Source of the DNA: Biomphalaria glabrata
Taxonomy: Eukaryota > Mollusca > Gastropoda > Planorbidae
Length of the DNA: 64,000 nucleotides
Assembly: GCF_947242115.1 (NCBI RefSeq)
Contig: NC_074720.1
Location: forward strand, 44,233,529-44,297,528
Direction of reading: 5' to 3'
Part shown: positions 1-10,471 of the stretch, one piece after another
Layout: each line of letters begins with the position of its first letter
How positions within the stretch are numbered: the stretch's first letter is position 1
Translations under genes and position numbers: made by a program
Notes under the pieces: model-generated
The model's database searches: none
What the model saw: the letters and a program-made list of their open reading frames with translations, nothing else
Told to the model about the DNA's origin: nothing

Positions 1-67
1 TGAAGAGCTTTTTCCTGAGAGATGCCTTTCCAAAACACTCACGACTCTTAAAGACAAACTGCACCCA

Positions 68-113
68 TTAACTCTTTATCTCCGTAATTATTTTCCACGT
101 TCTGACAGAATTG
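68..113. mobile_element. Half copy of the TTAA-type MITE
   Basis: TTAACTCTTTATCTCCGTAA followed by the inner TTCCACGTTCTG matches one arm of the MITE seen whole at 33894-33974. The other arm is absent. Confidence 0.55.
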
Positions 114-254
114 TACATTGTTCACATTTGCATATTCTACCATGTTATGATTAAACTTCAGTAAAAATTTTTGTTTGTAATCAGAAAACGTTACTTTTGG
201 TGTAGAGTTATAGGAGAATGCATTATCTTTTTTATATAACACTTAGACTAACTT

Positions 255-770
255 AGACTTAGGTCCTCCCGCGCCGTTCGGCGCATTGGGCGGCAAGTTG
301 TCTCCATAATGATCTGTCACTGGCAATGTCTGAAGCCTCCTCCCACCTGGTGTCCACTGTTCTGAGGTCCTCCATGAAGGTGTGTCGCCAGGTAATACGA
401 GGACATCCCTGTTTGCGTTTTCCTCGTTTTGGCCTCCAAGTTATATCGCAACTCTTGGTGTGCGTAATTCATTTTGACGTAGAACATGTCCCGCAAACCT
501 CATGCGAAGCTCAGTCACAACCTCACTAAGTGTTCGACTCCCAGTTCGGCATCCTTGTTTGAGACCCGATCTGTGTAACTGACTCCCAAAATCCGTCTCA
601 GCCATCTCTGTTGAGCCACATTTAGTCTTTTCTCAATTTTGACAGATGACTTCCACGTCTCACATGCATATGTAGCAGTTGGAATGACGATTGTGTTGAG
701 AAGGTGTATATTTTTTGTCTCGAGTCCAATGGCTTGGCTAGTCCAGATAGGCTGTAGCCTATATAACACA
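255..770 (-). mobile_element. LINE ORF2 C-terminal fragment
   Basis: On the minus strand, 769-515 reads LLNTIVIPTATYACETWKSS, then RRILGVSYTDRVSNKD, the standard region after the reverse transcriptase domain. Further frames continue it (RTLSEVVTELRMRFAGHVLR) down to about 255, ending near the usual PPNAPNGAGG motif. It is frameshifted and 5'-truncated. Confidence 0.75.
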
Positions 771-810
771 AGTTATACTTTCTAAAACCAAAAATTAATT
801 TAATCTAATG

Positions 811-856
811 GGATCAAATCAACGATGGAATCGTTCATTAGGAGAGAAAGAGTTAA
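811..856. mobile_element. Half copy of the TTAA-type MITE
   Basis: ATCAACGATGGAATCGTTC followed by TTAGGAGAGAAAGAGTTAA is the right arm of the MITE family also seen at 33894, 38359 and 39036. Confidence 0.5.
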
Positions 857-865
857 ACCACTGTT

Positions 866-1161
866 ACATCAGATCTGAACGAAGTGGTCGTCTCCTTTCC
901 ATTAGGACTAAAACAGAAAGATTTTAAAACTCCTTCATCCCACTTTCGGTCAGAGTGTTACAAGATCAGCTGTCGTCATCGAGAAGCACATAGAAGTCTA
1001 ATTCATAAAGCGCTGGTTGTGAGTGTGTATGTGTTTTCGTGTGTGAATGTCGTTCGTATGTGCATCTATATTGTTATTGTACAGTAGTTACGCCGAGGTT
1101 GTCAATTGTAGTCAAACTGAATTTCCACTTGATTGGTTCAATAAAAGTTATCTTATCTTAT
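866..1161 (+). mobile_element. L2-like LINE 3' end with (TTATC) tail
   Basis: The plus strand starts with a decayed version of SGRLLSIKTRTERYKNSF, the same C-terminal protein segment as in the minus-strand element at 51991-52860. It runs into a 3' UTR and ends in a short TTATC repeat at 1149-1160. Only the 3' end is present. Confidence 0.65.
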
Positions 1162-1296
1162 GAAATAAATTTAAAAAAATCTTCTGACTATGTATGTGAT
1201 CCGTTTCTCTCCAGCTTTCTGGACATAACAGTTTTTTTGTTTTTTTTAGTTCTGCATTAATATATATAATAGAATTTTGTGTGTGTGTCTAGATTA

Positions 1297-1538
1297 GAAG
1301 CGTGGTCGAGAGGCTAAGTGTGCTTGAACTTGGCTTGGCTTGGCTACCTAGAAGGGGGCTCGAGGTTCGACACCCGACTCGGGCAGAGTTGTGTTTACTG
1401 AGCGCCTAAAGGCAGCACGGAAAACCAACTCCTAGATACCCCCTCCCCCCACTGGTCCACAAATGAGATTGGACCAAAGCGCTCTGAGCATGCTATAAGC
1501 ATGAAAGTAGCGCTATATAAAAACTATAAATAAATATA
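1297..1538 (+). mobile_element. tRNA-derived SINE, family 1
   Basis: The head GCGTGGTCGAGAGGC resembles a pol III A box and GAGGTTCGACACCC is a B box. The body has TTTACTGAGCGCCTAAAGGC, a C-rich stretch, ATGAGATTGGACC and the tail GCATGAAAGTAGCGCTATAT. Other copies lie at 10250, 28053, 39309 and 44453. Confidence 0.8.
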
Positions 1539-1539
1539 T

Positions 1540-2035
1540 TAGAAGACTAGTATGTAAACTAAACTGTTCAGAGGTCTGTCTAGACGATCTTCTTACTTCG
1601 TTTATCGACTATGAGCTCTTTTAAGCATACACTTGGTCACAATATCGGCCTAAAATATAGTCACACAGAGAGAAAGAGAGAGACTTGTACCTATGATACT
1701 TCAAAGAAGTTATGAAAAACAAAATGTTTATCTAAATGATGGAAACAATTATTTTGTGATAATGTCTATTTCTCTAAGTTCTTCTGCATCATTTTAGGTC
1801 TCTTGATGAAATTTTCTCCCTTTGCTACTTCTTATGTGACTAAATAGGCCAATCTTGAATACACATCTACGATCATAGTTTAGGTATGTGTCTCTGTAGC
1901 GTTTTCGGACTTTTCCGTTTATATAGTGTGTTCAAAATGTGTGATCCATGACTCCTCCAGCTTGCCCCCACCCCCCCATGTGGGCCAATTTTATGCTGTC
2001 TTCTACTCCAGTGTATATGTAGCTCCTAACCCGTG
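1540..2035. other. No recognised feature
   Basis: AT-rich intergenic DNA with a short C run near 1970. No coding frame or known repeat seen. Confidence 0.3.
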
Positions 2036-2039
2036 ATCG

Positions 2040-2300
2040 AAGATGAGCACATTTCTCGTTTCCTATGGACTCGAAGATGACTGTAAAGTCCAATCCTTAA
2101 AAAGCCGGCCGCATCATGGCATGGGTAGATTTGGTCAGTTGCAGATAGTCCTGCTTCTTCTCTCAGCTTTTTGTTGGTTCGGCGCTCTTTCACCCTGGCC
2201 ACTCTTCTTGCTTCAAATCTCGAGAAGACTCACAACGTCACGCCATAAGGAGCGATCAAGATCTAGTGCTTCCCAGCTGTGAATGTTGATATCGCATTCC
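2040..2300 (-). mobile_element. Probable LINE ORF2 C-terminal remnant
   Basis: The minus strand reads as a degenerate form of the DRSLWRHDVVSLLEI-to-RVKERRTNKKL segment found at LINE ORF2 ends. Several frames are needed. Family not assigned. Confidence 0.4.
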
Positions 2301-2312
2301 AGAGTATCCTTT

Positions 2313-2390
2313 GAACTGGGGTTCTCAAACTTGTTCGGCACGGGGACCCCTTTATATAGTCAAAACTTACCCACGGACCCCTAAATGATA
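2313..2390. mobile_element. hAT-like element end
   Basis: TGGGGTTCTCAAACTTGTTC followed by CACGGGGACCCC resembles the ends of Charlie-type hAT elements, like the complete one at 23126-24468. The partner end was not found nearby. Confidence 0.35.
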
Positions 2391-2617
2391 AAAAAAAAAG
2401 TTAAATATATGTAATGTTTAGATAATTACAAACGCATAAAAACAATTGTTGAAAGAGTTTTTTTTATGTTAATGTTAATGGCTATGTTAATATGGCAACG
2501 AAATAGAATAGCCTTTCGTAAATTAGACTTTTCAAAGACAGCCACTGTGTATTGACAGAGGACTTAGACAATCCACAATCATTGTGAGAATAAACCTTCT
2601 GTTTATTTATATGATCG

Positions 2618-2874
2618 AAGGAGTGGTGACTCAGTGGTAAAGCAATTGGCTTCCGAACCGGGGGGGGGTTCCGGCTCGAATCCTGGTGAAGACTGGAATT
2701 TTTACTTTCGGGATCCTTAGGGCGCCTCCTGAGCCCACCCAGCTCTAATGGGTTAGTCGTTGTGCTGGCCACATGGCAGCCTCATTAGCCGTGGGCCACA
2801 GAAACAGATGACCTTTACATCATCTGCACCATAGATCCTAAGGTTTATAATGGGAACTTTACTTTTACTCTTTT
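2618..2874 (+). mobile_element. tRNA-derived SINE, family 2
   Basis: The head GAGTGGTGACTCAGTGGTAA with GGTTCCGGCTCGAATCC gives A- and B-box-like elements. The body has GGGCGCCTCCTGAGCCCACC, GTTGTGCTGGCCACATGG, CACAGAAACAGATGACC and the tail GGGAACTTTACTTTTAC. Copies also lie at 42555 and 43535, and inverted at 21280 and 25972. Confidence 0.8.
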
Positions 2875-2879
2875 ATTTC

Positions 2880-3365
2880 GACGCTCACACTTCTACACCT
2901 AATTTTTCAAAGCCGATGTCCGTTTAAAAAAAAAATGGTTTAAAGTGAATCTAGAACAGGATGGAGCGCCAGGACAGATGCGGTTAACGTTACTGTCTTG
3001 AAACTTGAAATGGGACAGTAATAGCGCAAGTCCTTAATGTGTCCTGTTTTATTTTTAGTACCAGAAATCATAGTATTTCGTAGAAGCGTATTTAGATAGT
3101 GACTATTCGTAATATGTGTAGATTTAGGTAATACATTATATTATAGGCCTATGCGAAAATAGCAATGGGCTTTAAGTCATCGATGGTTTCAAATGCTGTT
3201 ATTTGAAGGTCGTTAATACTTTGTTGGTTTTTTTTTTATTACATTCTTATTATTCAGTCAATCTTATTTATTATTATATTACTATATTGTTGTTTATTTG
3301 GGAAAGCGTGTGTGTGTAGAGTGGTGTCAAAGAAAAAAACTGCCCTGCACCGGACACCAGTTACG
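2880..3365. other. No recognised feature
   Basis: AT-rich intergenic DNA with poly-A/T runs. Nothing recognisable. Confidence 0.3.
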
Positions 3366-3370
3366 CTTAC

Positions 3371-4436
3371 TCTTATCTTATCTTATATAATACAGACGTT
3401 ACTTCAAAAAAGAAGATGATTACGTCCTACGCGTCATGCATTTAGTCATGCATATTAACCAATGACTTAAATTCTGCCAAGTCACTGGTTTTCCTGGCTA
3501 GCTCAGGCAACCCATTCCATGCTCTAATAGCGCTAGGGAAGAAGGAGTATTTGTACAAATTTGTCCTAGCATATGGGACGAGGAATGTGCCTTTATCTTT
3601 GTGTCTTTCAGAGTATTTTATTAAATTTTGTTTTTGTATTTGAAGATTATGGTTCAGTGTTTTATGTATGATTGCTACTTTACTTTTGAGCCTTCTGTCC
3701 TGAAGGCTTTCTAAATTTAGTGATTTTACTAAAGGTGTTACTCTAGTCAAATGTGAATATTCGTTTGTTATGAATCTCACTGCTCTATTTTGTGTCTGTT
3801 CCAGTTTCTTAATGTTTTCTTGAGTTGAGGGGTCCCAAACGGGGGATGCATATTCTATTATTGGCCTAACCAAGGTTAAATAACATTTTAGTTTTATGTT
3901 CTTATTTGATTTATAGAAATTTCTTTTAATAAATCCTAATGCTTTGTTTGATTTTTTTGTAGTTTCATCAATATGTGGATTCCATGACAGTTTTTCATTT
4001 ATTATAACACCTAGTTATTTTGCGTTTTTAGTCTGTGTTACTGGTTTGCCATGAATAAGATAAGTGGAATTAATTTGTTTTAGTTTTTTTGTTACTCTTA
4101 ACAACTGACATTTTTCTGGGTGGAAAGACATGCTCCAATTTGATTCCCATTTCTGTAATTCATCTAATTCTCTTTGTAAAATATCTGTGTCTTGTGTTGT
4201 TTTTATTGTTCTATATATTATGCAATCGTCTGCAAATAATCTGACTTTTGTTCCTGAAGTAAAGCAATTTGGTAAATCGTTTATGTAAAAAATAGTAGTG
4301 GACCCAAGACTGTTCCTTGAGGTACATCTGAGTTTACTGTTATCGGTGTTGATTAAGAGCCATTTATTGTTACAGTTTGTACTCTGGCACCATTGGCTCA
4401 TCACTGCTCCAAATATTTCACAACAGCCGCACATAG
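3371..4436 (-). mobile_element. Jockey/CR1-like LINE (family A), 5'-truncated, decayed
   Basis: The minus strand encodes, from 4434 down, YINDLPNCFTSGTKVRLFAD then DCIIYR, the reverse transcriptase box with the FADD catalytic aspartates. After a stop near 4015, it continues at 3873-3442 with RPIIEYASPVWDPSTQENIK, QTQNRAVRFITNEYSH and SFFPSAIRAWNGLPEL. The 3' end carries a TAAGA-type repeat at 3371-3387. It is the longest family A copy; most others keep only the 3' few hundred bases. Confidence 0.85.
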
Positions 4437-4541
4437 TTAAATTACAAGACTAGTTACAGAGGAAAATAAATACAAATAAACTTGAACCATTGATTTCTTA
4501 AAATTTTATTAACACATAAACAAATGATACAATTTCATTTA

Positions 4542-4699
4542 GCATCACTTGGGGTTATCAGTTGCTCTGTTATAGAGACCAAACAGTGCCTTTAGCAACA
4601 CTTTGTTTTATCAGTTTCTCTGTTATAGAGACCAAACAGTGCCTTTAGCAACACTTTGTTTTATCAGTTGCTCTGTTATAGAGACCAAACAGTGCCTTC
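4542..4699. repeat. Tandem repeat, about 53-bp unit, nearly three copies
   Basis: The unit contains TCTGTTATAGAGACCAAACA and AGCAACACTTTGTTTTATC and is repeated with very few changes, suggesting a recent expansion. Confidence 0.8.
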
Positions 4700-4719
4700 A
4701 GGCGCCTTCCATGTGATTT

Positions 4720-5215
4720 GATGTAGTAGTATTAGATTGTTCTAATCATCTAGGCCAAGCATCTATAGTACCCATGCCTCAGATCCATATAGAAGGATTG
4801 AGAGAACCACATCCTGGTAGACATTGACATTGATTTTTGTAGGCAGGCGGCGCGATCTGTTCCGCCACTCTCTCGCCTGAAGGCGTCCAAAGGCAAAACT
4901 GGCCCTGGCCAGATGGTTATCAACTTCCCTTGAAAGTGAGGCTTCATTTGACACTATACAACCCATATATGTGAAGTGGTTCACTGCGTTAAAGGGCTGT
5001 CTGTTCACGGTGATCTTTTGGGGCTGAGTAGGTTTTATTGGGTGACTTCTGGAACATGACCTGTTTTCTCGAGGTTTACCGAAAGAGGCGGCAGCGTATG
5101 CAAATTCGTGGACAGCGTTCTGGAGATCATGTTCATTGTGAGCTAGCAGGGGGCGCAATCATCGGCACGGAGAAGCTCCGTTATGACCATCTCCTTTGTT
5201 TTTTGTAGACGTCGA
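4720..5215 (-). mobile_element. LINE reverse transcriptase fragment
   Basis: The minus strand shows ADDCA, then LLAHNEHDLQNAVHEFAYAA, FNAVNHFTYMGCIVSNEASL and YQDVVLSILLYGSEAWVL. This is the palm/thumb part of a non-LTR reverse transcriptase just after the catalytic ADD box. The piece has little internal decay from 5158 to 4763. It is a different family from the LINE just to its left. Confidence 0.85.
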
Positions 5216-5269
5216 ACATTGAACACATTGCCGTGCGAACGAAACTGGATGTAGATGACTTCTGAAGCC

Positions 5270-5396
5270 ACATTGGCTCTCAGATAACACCTTGTCCACT
5301 AAAGAGTGGGTTACTCAGTAGAGCAAGACTCAAGACACATTTGCTCTAAGATACCTCGTCCACTAAAGAATGGCTTAGTCGGTCGAGCAAGGATCT
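5270..5396. repeat. Imperfect direct repeat, about 62-bp unit, two copies
   Basis: Two neighbouring blocks share TTGTCCACTAAAGAGTGG / TCGTCCACTAAAGAATGG and the ending GAGCAAG. An old local duplication. Confidence 0.5.
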
Positions 5397-5560
5397 TTCC
5401 TGCCTGCTACTGACTCGATAGCTATAACACTAAATATATAATTACATTATTCCTCAGCTTCCTTTTATTAATAGGCCATATAATATATAGAAAAAGGAAC
5501 AATATTATCATGAAATCATTTATCTTCAACGTGATTGCCAAAAAACGTGCTGAATTTATA

Positions 5561-6115
5561 TCAGCGTTCTAGGAACTGTACAGAGCCTTGGTATAACGGA
5601 TTATTCACTCGATATTTCTGATCAATTTCTAGATCCCTATAAGGATACGCTGTGCGTATGATAAATTTTCCTTTAGATTTCAATACTACCATTTTTATGC
5701 GATGTAATTTTAGGTTATCAAACGCCATGGGCGCACCTACTACTTCTGGGTAGTCTAAAAAATAATTATACTCTTTCAGCTCGTTATCGAGGTGATTTTT
5801 TTGAGGCTTTTCATAACAATATTCTGATTTTACTAAAATGTATCGAAATTCATCAGTTAATGAATGCGTTATTAAAAATGTCGGATCAAAAATTGTTTTG
5901 ATTTTATTAAACATTTTTTGCGTACCTTTCTTCGCTAAGATTTGTTCCGAATTATTTACATGTTTACTATTTATGTAATTTTTTAAGCACACAACTAATA
6001 TCCTCGGTACATCCATTGGAAATGTAACTCTTTGTCTCCTAACCGACGATACAGACGTTGATTCCACCAGAATGTGGTAAATAATTACGGAGAGAAAGAG
6101 TTTTAATGCAGCAAT
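5561..6115 (-). CDS. Unrecognised open frame, possibly a secreted protein, 5' end lies in a MITE
   Basis: A 168-codon frame runs from GTG at 6067 to TAG at 5561, very long for this AT-rich DNA. I do not recognise the protein. The C-terminal part, GKFIIRTAYPYRDLEI, faintly recalls the closing TAYP motif of EndoU-type ribonucleases, by eye only. The frame is open for 28 further codons upstream and there encodes IIAALKLFLSVIIYHILVES, a signal-peptide-like stretch, largely supplied by the MITE at 6033-6103. A TATAAAAG box lies about 35 bp beyond. No ATG exists between the upstream in-frame TAA and residue 1, so it may lack a start, use an upstream exon, or be a decayed gene. Confidence 0.4.
   Translation of the reverse strand: MAALKLFLSVIIYHILVESTSVSSVRRQRVTFPMDVPRILVVCLKNYINSKHVNNSEQILAKKGTQKMFNKIKTIFDPTFLITHSLTDEFRYILVKSEYCYEKPQKNHLDNELKEYNYFLDYPEVVGAPMAFDNLKLHRIKMVVLKSKGKFIIRTAYPYRDLEIDQKYRVNNPLYQGSVQFLER
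6033..6103. mobile_element. TTAA-type MITE overlapping an open frame
   Basis: TAACTCTTTGTCTCCTAACC and GGAGAGAAAGAGTT are the inverted arms, and TCTGGTGGAATC lies in the loop. It is a slightly diverged copy of the family at 33894-33974 and sits across the 5' end of the frame at 5561-6067. Confidence 0.7.
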
Positions 6116-6135
6116 GATGGAATTCTGAGATCTTA

Positions 6136-6145
6136 GCTTTTATAC
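6136..6145 (-). promoter_or_regulatory. TATA-box-like TATAAAAG
   Basis: The minus strand has CAGTATAAAAGCTAAG, about 35 bp before the hydrophobic start of the open frame at 5561-6067. The motif is a good TATA match, but its use as a promoter is inferred from position alone. Confidence 0.35.
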
Positions 6146-6348
6146 TGCCTATTTTTTAGGGTGACTATTTTTAGGGAATTAATTTTCCCCGTTGGCGTAT
6201 AATTTGTTAGTCAGCGTTTCACAAACCGTGGGGTGCAAGGTACTGACAAGGAAGAGTGGGAGTTCAATCTATTTTTTCAAGGCACCAAAAATATTTTTTT
6301 GATTTTAATTATTATCCCATATTTGAATATCAATCAAGACTAGAATCG

Positions 6349-6584
6349 AGCGGTACAAAAACTCGTTCGTTCCTTACTCAGTCAGACTATATCAACGCCA
6401 CTCCCGTTGATCAGGAAAGATGAAAAGGACCAAGATGCCTCTGTTTAGTCGCTGAATGAACTCTTTATGTTGTGTCTGTTCCATTTATTTGCATGTTTCT
6501 GTTGTGTTGTCTTTATATGAGAACAGCGTCACTGTAATCACAACAAATATCCATAAGGATCAATAAAGCAGTATTAGTCTTAAA
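6349..6584 (+). mobile_element. L2-like LINE 3' UTR copy
   Basis: The sequence from GCGGTACAAAAACTCGTTCG through CTTTATATGAGAAC to AAGGATCAATAAAGCAGT is shared with 44258-44710 and, inverted, with 51991-52160, where it directly follows the L2-like protein end. Confidence 0.75.
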
Positions 6585-7015
6585 ATGGGATTTTTACCAT
6601 TTATTTAAAAAAAAAAATTTTTAAGTTGGAGACCTTGTTTCATCTTCTAAGTAGTGCCTTTTAGAATGCGGCTGTAGTGTAACTGAGTTGATTTTCTGCG
6701 TGCGTCCAGCGTGTCAGAAGGTCATGTCCAGTGTGTGTGTTTCATGTCCAGTGTGTGTGTGTATAGTACTGCATCAGTGTTATGCGAGACGTGGCTGGTT
6801 TCATTCACTGTCTACTGTAGTCTCATTTTGTGGAATAAAGCCATGGTATTGGTATACTAGTCATCATTTCATTACAGCAGCCTATAACGTATTCACCAGA
6901 GTGTCTCCCACTGGCTTTCTGTAATGAACAATCACTGTGTACATTGGAATTCCAAACCATTTTGTAAACATATATTAAAAAATCTAAGTAGGGTTATATA
7001 TTTTAGAGTTGTTTC

Positions 7016-7160
7016 AATGGACCTCATTCACCAATCGTAAACAAACAACATTTAGTCACGTGATCTTATTGATAAAATAATGGAAAAAAAATTGTATAGA
7101 AGAGATAGAGCACCACGTGGCTAAATGTTGTTTGTTTACGATTGGTGAATGAGGTCCATT
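7016..7160. mobile_element. Palindromic MITE, TA type
   Basis: The arms of about 50 bp start ATGGACCTCATTCACCAATC and end GATTGGTGAATGAGGTCCAT. Each arm carries GTAAACAAACA, and the inner part CACGTG. Four other copies lie at 7393, 9793, 31575 and 32552. Confidence 0.85.
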
Positions 7161-7392
7161 CCCTCTTGCAGTGCTTGCTTAGAACCCCTGGCTGGTGAAG
7201 TGGGGCGCAGTCGATTTGTTTTTTGTCGACTGGGGGCGTCACTTAAAAGTTTGAGACACGCTGAAGCAAACATTACGTAGTGATCTGAGGCGTTCTCGTA
7301 CATTTAGTTTGAACCGAACGAGACTTGGACACGAACTGGTGATTTTATAAGTGGAATAAGTAATAACTAAATGTAACACTGTAAACAGACAT

Positions 7393-7574
7393 AATGGACC
7401 TCATTGACCAATCGTAAACAAACAACCTTTATCCATGTGATAATATGAATATAAAAATTTATAAAAAAAAACGTATCACGTGACAGCCTGTGTGTATTAC
7501 GTAATTTGTAAAGAAGAGATAGAGAATCACGTGGCTAAATGCTGTTTGTTTACGATTGGTAAATAAGCTCCATT
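7393..7574. mobile_element. Palindromic MITE, TA type
   Basis: The same inverted arms as at 7016, with a longer centre that includes GTATCACGTGACAGCC. The two copies are only 230 bp apart. Confidence 0.85.
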
Positions 7575-8295
7575 GACGACTGGTGCAGTCAAGTTATAGA
7601 ATCATAGTTTTAGTATTGATTTTTTTTTTTCGGTTGCTGAGTTAAGTTTAAGGGAACCGGACTTTCTCCGGGGAAAAACTAGTTCGTTGAATAGGGAGGG
7701 GGGGGGGGAGTGTTCGGGAAAGTCAGACCATTTTTGAGTGTATAGTATAATCCTGTTAGAAAGATTTTTGAAAAGTTATTTTCTGATGGTTGTGAAGTTA
7801 TACAGACTAGTGTGCTAATATTAGAAGATATTACGTCATTGTTTGTTGTTTATGTTTTATGCGAAAGCAAAGAACCGGACGGAAATAAAAAGTTAGTTAT
7901 ATATGTCTACCTTGATAAAGACAGTCTCGTTATTATCATTATTAATTATTAACGTCTACAGTAATTTATTATTATTCTGTTACAACGGAACATGGTGTCA
8001 GAAGTTATATCCACGCATAGGCTTGTTATGTTATTTGTGTTTCTGTGTAGTACTGAAGGAATCGCGTGAACATGTTTTAAGTTCCGTGAATACGTTATAA
8101 AAAAGGTTATAAATTGTAGGCATACTTCGAGTCCGCCTTGTAGTTGATGTAGTGGCGGGGCAAGACCTTTTAATTTGTTGTAGAATAGTAAAGCAAAAAG
8201 ATGAATATTATAAAATAATTATTTAAATTCGTCTCATTATTTTTTATGAATTAAAAAAAAAGAAAAGAAATAGTTAAATTACGAAACTCATTTAT
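7575..8295. other. No recognised feature
   Basis: AT-rich intergenic DNA with a G run at about 7695-7708. No coding frame of note. Confidence 0.3.
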
Positions 8296-8299
8296 ATGG

Positions 8300-8400
8300 A
8301 TCGTGGTGGCTTCCGAACCGAGTGGTCTAGGGTTCAAATCTCGGTAAAGACTGGGATTTTGGATCTTTAGAACGCCGCGGAGTCCACCCAAATGATACAA
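8300..8400 (+). mobile_element. SINE family 2 fragment
   Basis: GTGGCTTCCGAACCGAG, GGTTCAAATCTCGGTAAAGAC and CGGAGTCCACCCA match the head of the SINE at 43535; the tail is missing. Confidence 0.6.
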
Positions 8401-8544
8401 TTTTTCTTTCACTCGAAATTGATTTATTCAATTAATGATATCGCCAACTAAAAAAAAAAGGAAGGTGATAGTCCCTCTGCGTTTCACACACACCTAGCCT
8501 TAAATTTAGTAAAAAAGGAAGGGTGGAGCATGCCAATGTCATGG

Positions 8545-8660
8545 TCATCATGGTTTCATGCATGTTCTACATGTTTCGGATGTTCCGTCAGAATTGAAGA
8601 TTATGCCCAAACCTCCCACAGGACTGCGGGGGAATGGCGGTGGGCAGTTTGAACACATAC
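8545..8660 (-). mobile_element. SINE family 3 fragment
   Basis: On the minus strand it contains CAATTCTGACGGAACATCCG followed by AAACATGTAGAACATG, the tail of the SINE family at 28733 and 28965. The tRNA-like head is lost. Confidence 0.6.
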
Positions 8661-8671
8661 CCCACGAACAG

Positions 8672-9178
8672 GAATGTTATTTAACCTTGGTTAGGCCAAT
8701 AATAAAATATGTATCCTCTGTTCGGGACCGCTCAACTCAAGAAAACAGTAAGAAACTGGAACAGACACAAAATAGAGCAGTGAGATTCATAACAAACGAA
8801 TATTCGCAGTTGATTAGAGTAACACCTTTAGTATAATCGCTAAATTTAGAAACCCTTCAGGATAGAAGATTTAAAAGTAAAGTTTCAATAATATTCAAGT
8901 ACAAAAACAAAATAGAATAAAATACCCGGAAAGACACAAAGATAAAGGCACATTCTTTGTTCAATATGTTAGGACAAATTTGTACAAATGCTCCTTCTTC
9001 CCTAGTGCTATTTGAGCATGGAATGGGTTGCCTGAGCTAGTCAGGAAAACCAATGACTTGGCAGAATTTAGGTCATTTGTTAACATGTATAACTAGATTG
9101 ACCAAGGAACACGCGTAGGACGTAATCATCTTGTTTTTTGAAGTATCGTCTGTATTGTATAAGATAAGAAGATAAGGT
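8672..9178 (+). mobile_element. Family A (jockey/CR1-like) LINE 3' fragment
   Basis: The plus strand encodes RPIIKYVSSVRDRSTQENSK, KLEQTQNRAVRFITNEYSQL, then a decayed continuation with LLPSAI-like sequence. It ends GTAGGACGTAATCATC and a short AAGATAAG repeat. Same family as 3371-4436, more diverged. Confidence 0.8.
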
Positions 9179-9184
9179 TTCTTA

Positions 9185-9790
9185 TTTTGTCTTGCGTGCA
9201 TGAATCACATGGACACTTGGCGGGTTTTTCGAAAACGGCTCTAACGATTTGCCTAGAAATTTGTCAGTTTTAGTCGGCACGCGAAGTTCTGACGATAATT
9301 TTTCAAAATATAAAACTTTGTATAAAAATTTTTTTTTTCACGATGTTTTGCTTTAGTAAGTAAAGAAATGAAATACAAAACTTTAGCTTTGAGATGAATC
9401 TTCTGTGGAAGTTACACAAATTAAATTCCCAATTATCGCGAATTTAGTTTCATAATTGAAGCTCATTTACTGGCATTTCGTTACTACCATCTTTACCCCT
9501 TTCTTTTACAGATGTCAATCAAAGATCAGATTAACTACTTCATGGTCTAACGTTTAAAATAAAATAGATTCAAGCTTGAATAGCTACTATAAACTAGACC
9601 CGCAGTTCACCAGTTGGTAACCAAGGCCCACAACTACGTCACACTGTCACGTTTTTTTTCATGTCATACCTCGTTTTCTAAGTATTGCTAAGTATCTCAG
9701 AACTGAAGTGTCAAGGTCTCAATGTTAAAAACAATCTTGTAGTATTGCGTTGCTTCTAGTGGAGCTACATCGTGCACTTTCCGGCCGCCC
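9185..9790. other. Intergenic DNA with a short unassigned repeat
   Basis: TTCGAAAACGGCTCTAACGA at about 9218-9250, followed by CCTAGAAATTTGTC, recurs in diverged form at 34770-34810. It is a repeat remnant of unknown class. The rest shows nothing. Confidence 0.35.
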
Positions 9791-9792
9791 CT

Positions 9793-9961
9793 TAATTCAC
9801 CAACCGTAAACAAACACATTTAGCTACGCCATAATATTGATAAAACAATGAAAAAATACGTATCACGTGACAGCCTTTATGGATTACATAACTTGTATAG
9901 AAGATATAGATAATCACGTTGCTAAATGTTGTTTGTTTACGATTGGGGAATGAGGTCCATT
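9793..9961. mobile_element. Palindromic MITE, TA type
   Basis: Left arm TTCACCAACCGTAAACAAAC and right arm GTTTGTTTACGATTGGGGAA pair; the left tip is eroded. The centre has GTATCACGTGACAGCC as in the copy at 7393. Confidence 0.8.
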
Positions 9962-10249
9962 GTCTATTCTGCATTTATCCTATGACTTATTTAATTATTC
10001 CGTTAATGGACCATTTTTTTTTTATCATGAGATTTTTAGATTTTTCCATGCTTTGCATTTTTATCTAGATCTCTCTATATATAGATTTATGCGGTCTAAT
10101 TATACTTTTTAAAAATATCTTCATTTGTTTGAGAGAATTTACAGTAATCCCACTAATAGGAATTAAAAAGTAGTGCCCTTAACTTTTGTAAAAGAAAAGA
10201 TTGTTTAAAAAATTAAATTAGCTTTAACATAGCTTGAACCACATTTAGG

Positions 10250-10470
10250 TCGAGAGGCCAAGTGCGCTTGAACTTGGCTTGGCTACCTAGAAGGGGGCTC
10301 GAGGTTCGACCCCCCTACTCGGGCAGAGTTGTGTTTACTGAGCGCCTAAAGGCAGCACGGAAAACCCTAGATACTCCCCCCCCCCCAACTGGTCCACAAA
10401 TGAGATTGGACAAAAGCGCTCTATGCTGTAAGCATGAAAGTAGCGCTATATCAAAGCTATAAATATATAT
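10250..10470 (+). mobile_element. tRNA-derived SINE, family 1
   Basis: GTCGAGAGGCCAAGTGCGCT, GAGGTTCGACCCCC and AAGCATGAAAGTAGCGC match the family 1 consensus. An internal C run is expanded. Confidence 0.8.
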
Positions 10471-10471
10471 C

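Noticed and set aside
48-242. 64-codon minus-strand frame
   Set aside because: Its end lies in a half copy of a MITE, the remainder has no recognisable motif, and the length is not unusual for AT-rich DNA.
6208-7263. Large hAT element between CAGCGTTTCACAAACC and TTTGAGACACGCTG
   Set aside because: The ends are plausible inverted repeats, but the flanking eight bases do not match and the interior holds other elements; the pairing could be accidental.
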